Shown here in pieces: positions 60,401 through 64,000 of a DNA stretch of 64,000 nucleotides. The number at the start of each line of letters is the position of its first letter. The first letter of the stretch is position 1. A program made the translations under genes and the position numbers. The stretch covers positions 372,001-436,000 of the forward strand of contig JABRWF010000007.1 of assembly GCA_018343915.1 (NCBI GenBank). Reading direction: 5' to 3'. The DNA comes from Agroathelia rolfsii (taxonomy: Eukaryota; Basidiomycota; Agaricomycetes; Amylocorticiales; Amylocorticiaceae). The notes under the pieces were generated by a model. It did no database searches and had not been told where the DNA came from. It saw nothing but the letters and a program-made list of their open reading frames with translations.

Positions 60401-62650
60401 GTGGTCTGGCAACGGGCATGAACAAGTCTCGCTCGGTCAAAACCAAATGGGCGATCGAATGGAATCGGAGTGCGTGCAAAACAAACCAGTGGGTGTGCTT
60501 CATTTGCACAATCAGAGTGTGATTTACTCACGAAGAGCAGGTTCAATCACCCAGAAACACGAGTCTTTGAGGGTAGTGTAAACCCATTCCTTGAACGTGC
60601 ACAGGCGATGTATCATGGGCGTGAGAAGAGGGCACCCGAAATGCCCATGCCTGGTGATGTGGACATCATTTTTGGAGGTAATTATGTGGTTCAATCGGTT
60701 GCTGTATTATGAGAGCTAATTCATACAATCCACAGGACCACCATGCCAAAGTTTTAGCAAAGCAAATAGATCAAAGGCTCGTCATCAAAAAAAATCATTA
60801 CTGTGCTTCAACTAATATAATTTTCCTCCTATATCCAGAGACCTGATGACGTTCGGTTCGTGTTAATCTGCAATAGTTGAAATCACAATGTGCTCTTTTT
60901 GAACACATAATACATGGTAGGAGCACGCTTGTATGCAACATGATATCCTTTGTAGAATTTTACAAACCTAAATACGTTCTCCTTGAGAACGTTGTGGGTC
61001 TCATCGATCATACCTTGCAAGGCCGTTTGGTGAAGCAAAGCCACGTTGGTGGTATCCAGAATGGCGTAGTGAAGTTCATATGCAGCGCGCTTCTTGACAT
61101 TGGGTAATACTTTTTTCTATCCTTGCTACGCGGCTTATTCATCTCACAATATCTCATTCAGGTATCAGGTCCAGCTCAAAGTCCTCCAGGCTGGTCAATT
61201 CGGGGCGCCTCAGAGCCGAAATCGAGTTATCTTCTGGGGTGCATTGCGCGGATACACACTGCCCCCTTACCCTTTGCCGACCCATGCTTACCCTGTAAAG
61301 TCATTCTTCAGAAAACTTGCAGGGGGTGTTAAGATTCCGCCCGTTACTCGGGCTCAATCTCCTCAAGATGAGGATGATTATCACCAGATCACGCCTCATT
61401 ATCCAGTCACGGTCGATGATGCCACTAGCGATTTGGTATCTATCCTCCGCTTTTTCTTTTTATATGTTATGTCATATATGCTTACATGTGATATTATGTC
61501 CAGCCTGGATTCGAATGGTAACGCATACACAGTATTATATCCACCGTTATTCTGTCATACTCACATCGTCTAGGATCGATCCCCACATACGCATCAAAGC
61601 CACTGCGAAGAGTCGCATTTTCGAGGCTGAAAGAGCGGCATTATATCCTTTTTTCTCTGCACTATGCAGTGATGCAACGGCTGAGAATCCGTGGGCGGGC
61701 TTTTGTAGTCCAGTTGAGTATGCCCTTCAACCCCAAAATCGATTCCAAGCGGACATGCGAAGCCGAGGCAGCGACTTGGTTACCTCGCAATATACGAAGC
61801 GCTTCCAACATCTGACTGTAGAAAGGTGACATGTGACCCATAAGTGGTCAATTGGAATACTTACAGCCCATCATGTTAACTCAGGACAGTGAATGTTCCA
61901 CTTCGACCCGGAGCGGATCACAAAGGTATTCTACCTAATCATGGTCTTTGATATTCTTGATCAATGCGGACAATAACTTCAAAAGATCTCCCCGGCCCAC
62001 TTCAGCTGAACAAGGTGAAAAGTGATGGAACCCCTACGAGCTATCAGCACTTGGGTAAGACCATGTTAGTTCACTAACCTCCTTCAAATTCTTATTCTCT
62101 CCCTTACATTTATAGACCCATTTAGGCGTCTGAATGGGGACGGCTTCTTTATCACGGCGACAACAGTACTGACTCCGAGCTCTAAAGGCGGTACCATTTT
62201 ACATCCCAAGGTAGGACACCTGTCATCACCCCCTTTTTTTATGAGGAATGTTCATACTTATGACCTTGACAGCAAAGGCGTATCATCACTGTGAGGGAAA
62301 TCGCTCGTGCACAAGGGTTTCCGGACTATTATGAGTTCCTCTCGGCAAACCTGGTCAGCGAAACAGTGATCGCAGATGTATGTTCTCGGAATTCTGTTAT
62401 GTTCATTTTCTTGTTCATTGAACCATACTCACAACTTTACGTACTATAACAACATCAGCAAAGCCGTCAAATCGGTAATGCTGTTCCCGTTCCCCTGTCT
62501 TACCGTCTGGGACGTGCACTGCTTGGGACTTTGATGGACGACTGGCGACGCGAACTACAAAGGCTGCCTGAAGGAGCACACGAGGCCAAAGGCACACGCC
62601 ATTCATCAGCCGAGTTAGTATATGAAAGATCAAAGAGTCTTGAAGTATAG
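57462..62650 (+). CDS. DNMT1: DNMT1-class DNA (cytosine-5) methyltransferase with RFTS and two BAH domains
   Basis: Maintenance-type CpG methyltransferase, nuclear. About 1200 residues over roughly 20 exons. Basic N-terminus MASKPYRKRLPDTRSQSPAS with KKIK, then an RFTS-like domain (GFTIYDSDTLELVDVLDIPL; KYAWYILDTPSNQYHTRYAT). First BAH: VIIEWGDPDPNGPHGYYLSV, MLHGQWFQHASKTILQEAED, ALYLVDECDDVKLDSIHQKA. Second BAH: YDVNYHVFDFVYVVPKAF to LRLYRTELVEEISISETNGK. Catalytic domain: motif I NGLELFAGAGGLATGMNKSR; IV IIFGGPPCQSFSKANRSK (catalytic Cys); VI YVLLENVVGLIDHT (ENV); VIII GQFGAPQSRNRVIFWGALRG; PGFEW on a 14-nt exon (61504-61517); IX/target area RRLNGDGFFITATTVLTPSS, REIARAQGFPDYYEFL; X KQVGNAVPVPLSYRLGRALL. 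After motif IV no GT donor keeps the frame; a GC donor (AAG then GCTCGTC at about 60773) gives ANRSKRPDDVRSTLVCNM. Ends KSLEV. Confidence 0.93.
61504..61517 (+). other. 14-nt micro-exon of the DNA methyltransferase
   Basis: CCTGGATTCGAATG lies between acceptor ...tatgtccag and donor gtaacgc. It joins DDATSDL to IDPHIRIKATAKS through PGFEW, with the Trp codon split over the second junction. Both flanking exons and the frame fit only if this exon is included. Confidence 0.8.
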
Positions 62651-63494
62651 TAGTTACAGCTAAGAAGACAGATCATAGTGGCATAAGAGCATGTAATATA
62701 CGTTATTAGTATAAGTATTATCTCTTGGGTGGGTATGATCCCTGATACAACACACAATCAATGAGCAGGATGGGTGCACATAGTCCACTCTGTGGGCATT
62801 CGTCACAAGAAAGCGGCGAGTGCGATGAAGTATGCCGTTAAGTTCATGACTAACTCACCTAATACTAGTAGGCAGCTTCAGCTGAATTATAAGTTGAAGA
62901 CCTCATATGCTGTTTGCCGATGCTAACTTGAAGTAACTGTGCATTAGTTGTTTGGAATAAGCTTCCCATCTCCGTTTTACATAATCGTGTAGATTGATAC
63001 GCATTGCCGTTCTCTTGTATTTCCTGATACTGACCTATTTGTTAGACTTGGTGGCTGAGAGGGTAATGAAGACGCTTAGGATGACGCCAGGCTCATGTAT
63101 TTAGTACACATATGTGATACCTCCAATATACACTTCCAAGCACTAATATGGATACATACCAACGCGAGAGGCAGCCTCTGCAGAAAAAAGGAAGAAATAG
63201 AGAGACAATCGGGCTACGGGGAGTAGCGTCACGGTCTGGAGGAGCATAGTGGCAACAACTCGCCGACTGACTTAGGGTATATGCTTAAAGGATAGATGGT
63301 GAAAAACGTGTACATGGTATTATGTGGGTATGATCATGAGACATAAATACAAAGTATAATTAACGGGCACGATGGGTATCATGCGAAAGGAGTGGAAGGC
63401 ATCGTGCACAGTGTAAGTAATCTACTTTGTTGAGGCTGAAGTATAGTCCAGACTGCACATGTGAAAGAATTTTTTTCTCTATAGGCAAAAATTA
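62651..63494. other. Intergenic between convergent genes, no gene seen
   Basis: 844 bp between the stops of the methyltransferase and the EH-domain gene. Short frames without motifs; no inverted repeat like that at 40990-41690 was seen. Confidence 0.5.
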
Positions 63495-64000
63495 TCAACG
63501 CAAGGGAACCGGGACACGGGAGTGTGTCTTCATCAACTTGGTGCGAACACGCCGAAGTTCTTCATCAATGCGCCACATTCCTTTGACGAATGCTTCTCGG
63601 TCAAGCGAGTCACGTGCGTGGTCGCTGTTCGAAAATGCAGATACAACATCCTCCCTATAGTTTGTTTAGCTATGTGAATTCTACTCGCGATGATTCAGCA
63701 ACATACCATATCTGATGTAGAATGCTCTTGTCCAGCTTTGATGCAGACCATATTCTCCTCACTACATGACCAGGCAATCTATCCTGGTGACCTGTACTAT
63801 CATCACTATCCGATGCAGACGAACTTGTGTTTGCAGCATGCGCTGGATGATCCATGTCTGTAATCAAGTCGACAGAAAGACCCCTCCAGCCACGGCTACT
63901 ACCAGGAGGCGGGGAAGTGACCCGGTTCGGTTTTGGCGCTGACTCGGATGAAATGCGCAATGCACGCAGATTGGCGAGGAAAACGTCTTCAAATCGCTTG
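63495..64000 (-). CDS. EH-domain protein, Irs4/Tax4-like (partial, cut by the right edge)
   Basis: Only the C-terminus is in the window. Spliced: MRISSESAPKPNRVTSPPPG, a Ser/Asp-rich linker, then an EH domain: RLPGHVVRRIWSASKLDKSI, LHQIW, and after an intron (about 63703-63660, donor gtatgt, acceptor actatag) EDVVSAFSNSDHARDSLDRE, AFVKGMWRIDEELRRTKL, ending THSRVPVPLR. The pattern VxRIWxxSKLxxxxLxxIW...LDREAFVKGMWRIDEEL is that of the single C-terminal EH domain in Irs4/Tax4, which regulate PI(4,5)P2 levels through Inp51. That would fit with STT4 and AP-2 in the same window, although linkage is not evidence. Stop 63495-63497. Confidence 0.78.

Overview
The window is nuclear DNA of a filamentous basidiomycete, most probably an Agaricomycete. 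Nearly every gene is cut by many short (about 50-80 nt) GT-AG introns, genes are dense on both strands, and the proteins are of fungal type: Hel2, Ubp3, Stt4, Gtr1, Ilv2, a peroxisomal acyl-CoA oxidase and a DNMT1-class cytosine methyltransferase with RFTS and BAH domains. Genus cannot be told from the sequence alone. No rRNA, intact tRNA, CRISPR or virus was seen.

Layout. 1-18.4 kb is conserved housekeeping: HEL2 (-, cut by the left edge) head to head with UBP3 (+); an MDR oxidoreductase (+); a SAPS-family Sit4/PP6 regulator (-); the AP-2 mu subunit (-); a CE16/GDSL esterase (+); mitoribosomal mL54 (-) head to head with acetolactate synthase ILV2 (+). 18.4-23.4 kb is decayed: a foldback repeat, a RecQ-helicase relic and a cytochrome P450 fragment surround an intact FAHD1-like gene. 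23.4-32.7 kb is the very large PI 4-kinase gene STT4 followed upstream by an unrecognised membrane protein gene. 32.7-36.3 kb has no convincing intact gene and is a repeat graveyard: two diverged copies of one unit, SINE-like pieces and two foldback/MITE elements. 36.3-43.1 kb holds an acyl-CoA oxidase, an Apc15-like acidic protein, GTR1 and a Gre2-like reductase; a roughly 700-bp long inverted repeat fills the gap between the convergent GTR1 and reductase genes. 44.8-57.2 kb, all on the minus strand, has VCX1, a histidine phosphatase, DOA1 and MCM7. MCM7 is head to head with a DNMT1-class methyltransferase (+). The right edge cuts an EH-domain protein.

Working together. HEL2 (40S ubiquitin writer) and UBP3/USP10 (40S deubiquitinase) share one 0.6-kb divergent promoter. 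MCM7 and DNMT1 share one 0.24-kb promoter holding two overlapping ACGCG motifs, which suits joint S-phase expression. Ubiquitin biology recurs (HEL2, UBP3, DOA1, Apc15-like), as do membrane lipid/endocytosis (STT4, AP-2 mu, the EH protein) and nutrient/TOR signalling (SAPS, GTR1). Two architectural oddities run through the window: initiator exons of only 8-12 coding bases in four genes, and three introns whose best donor is not GT.
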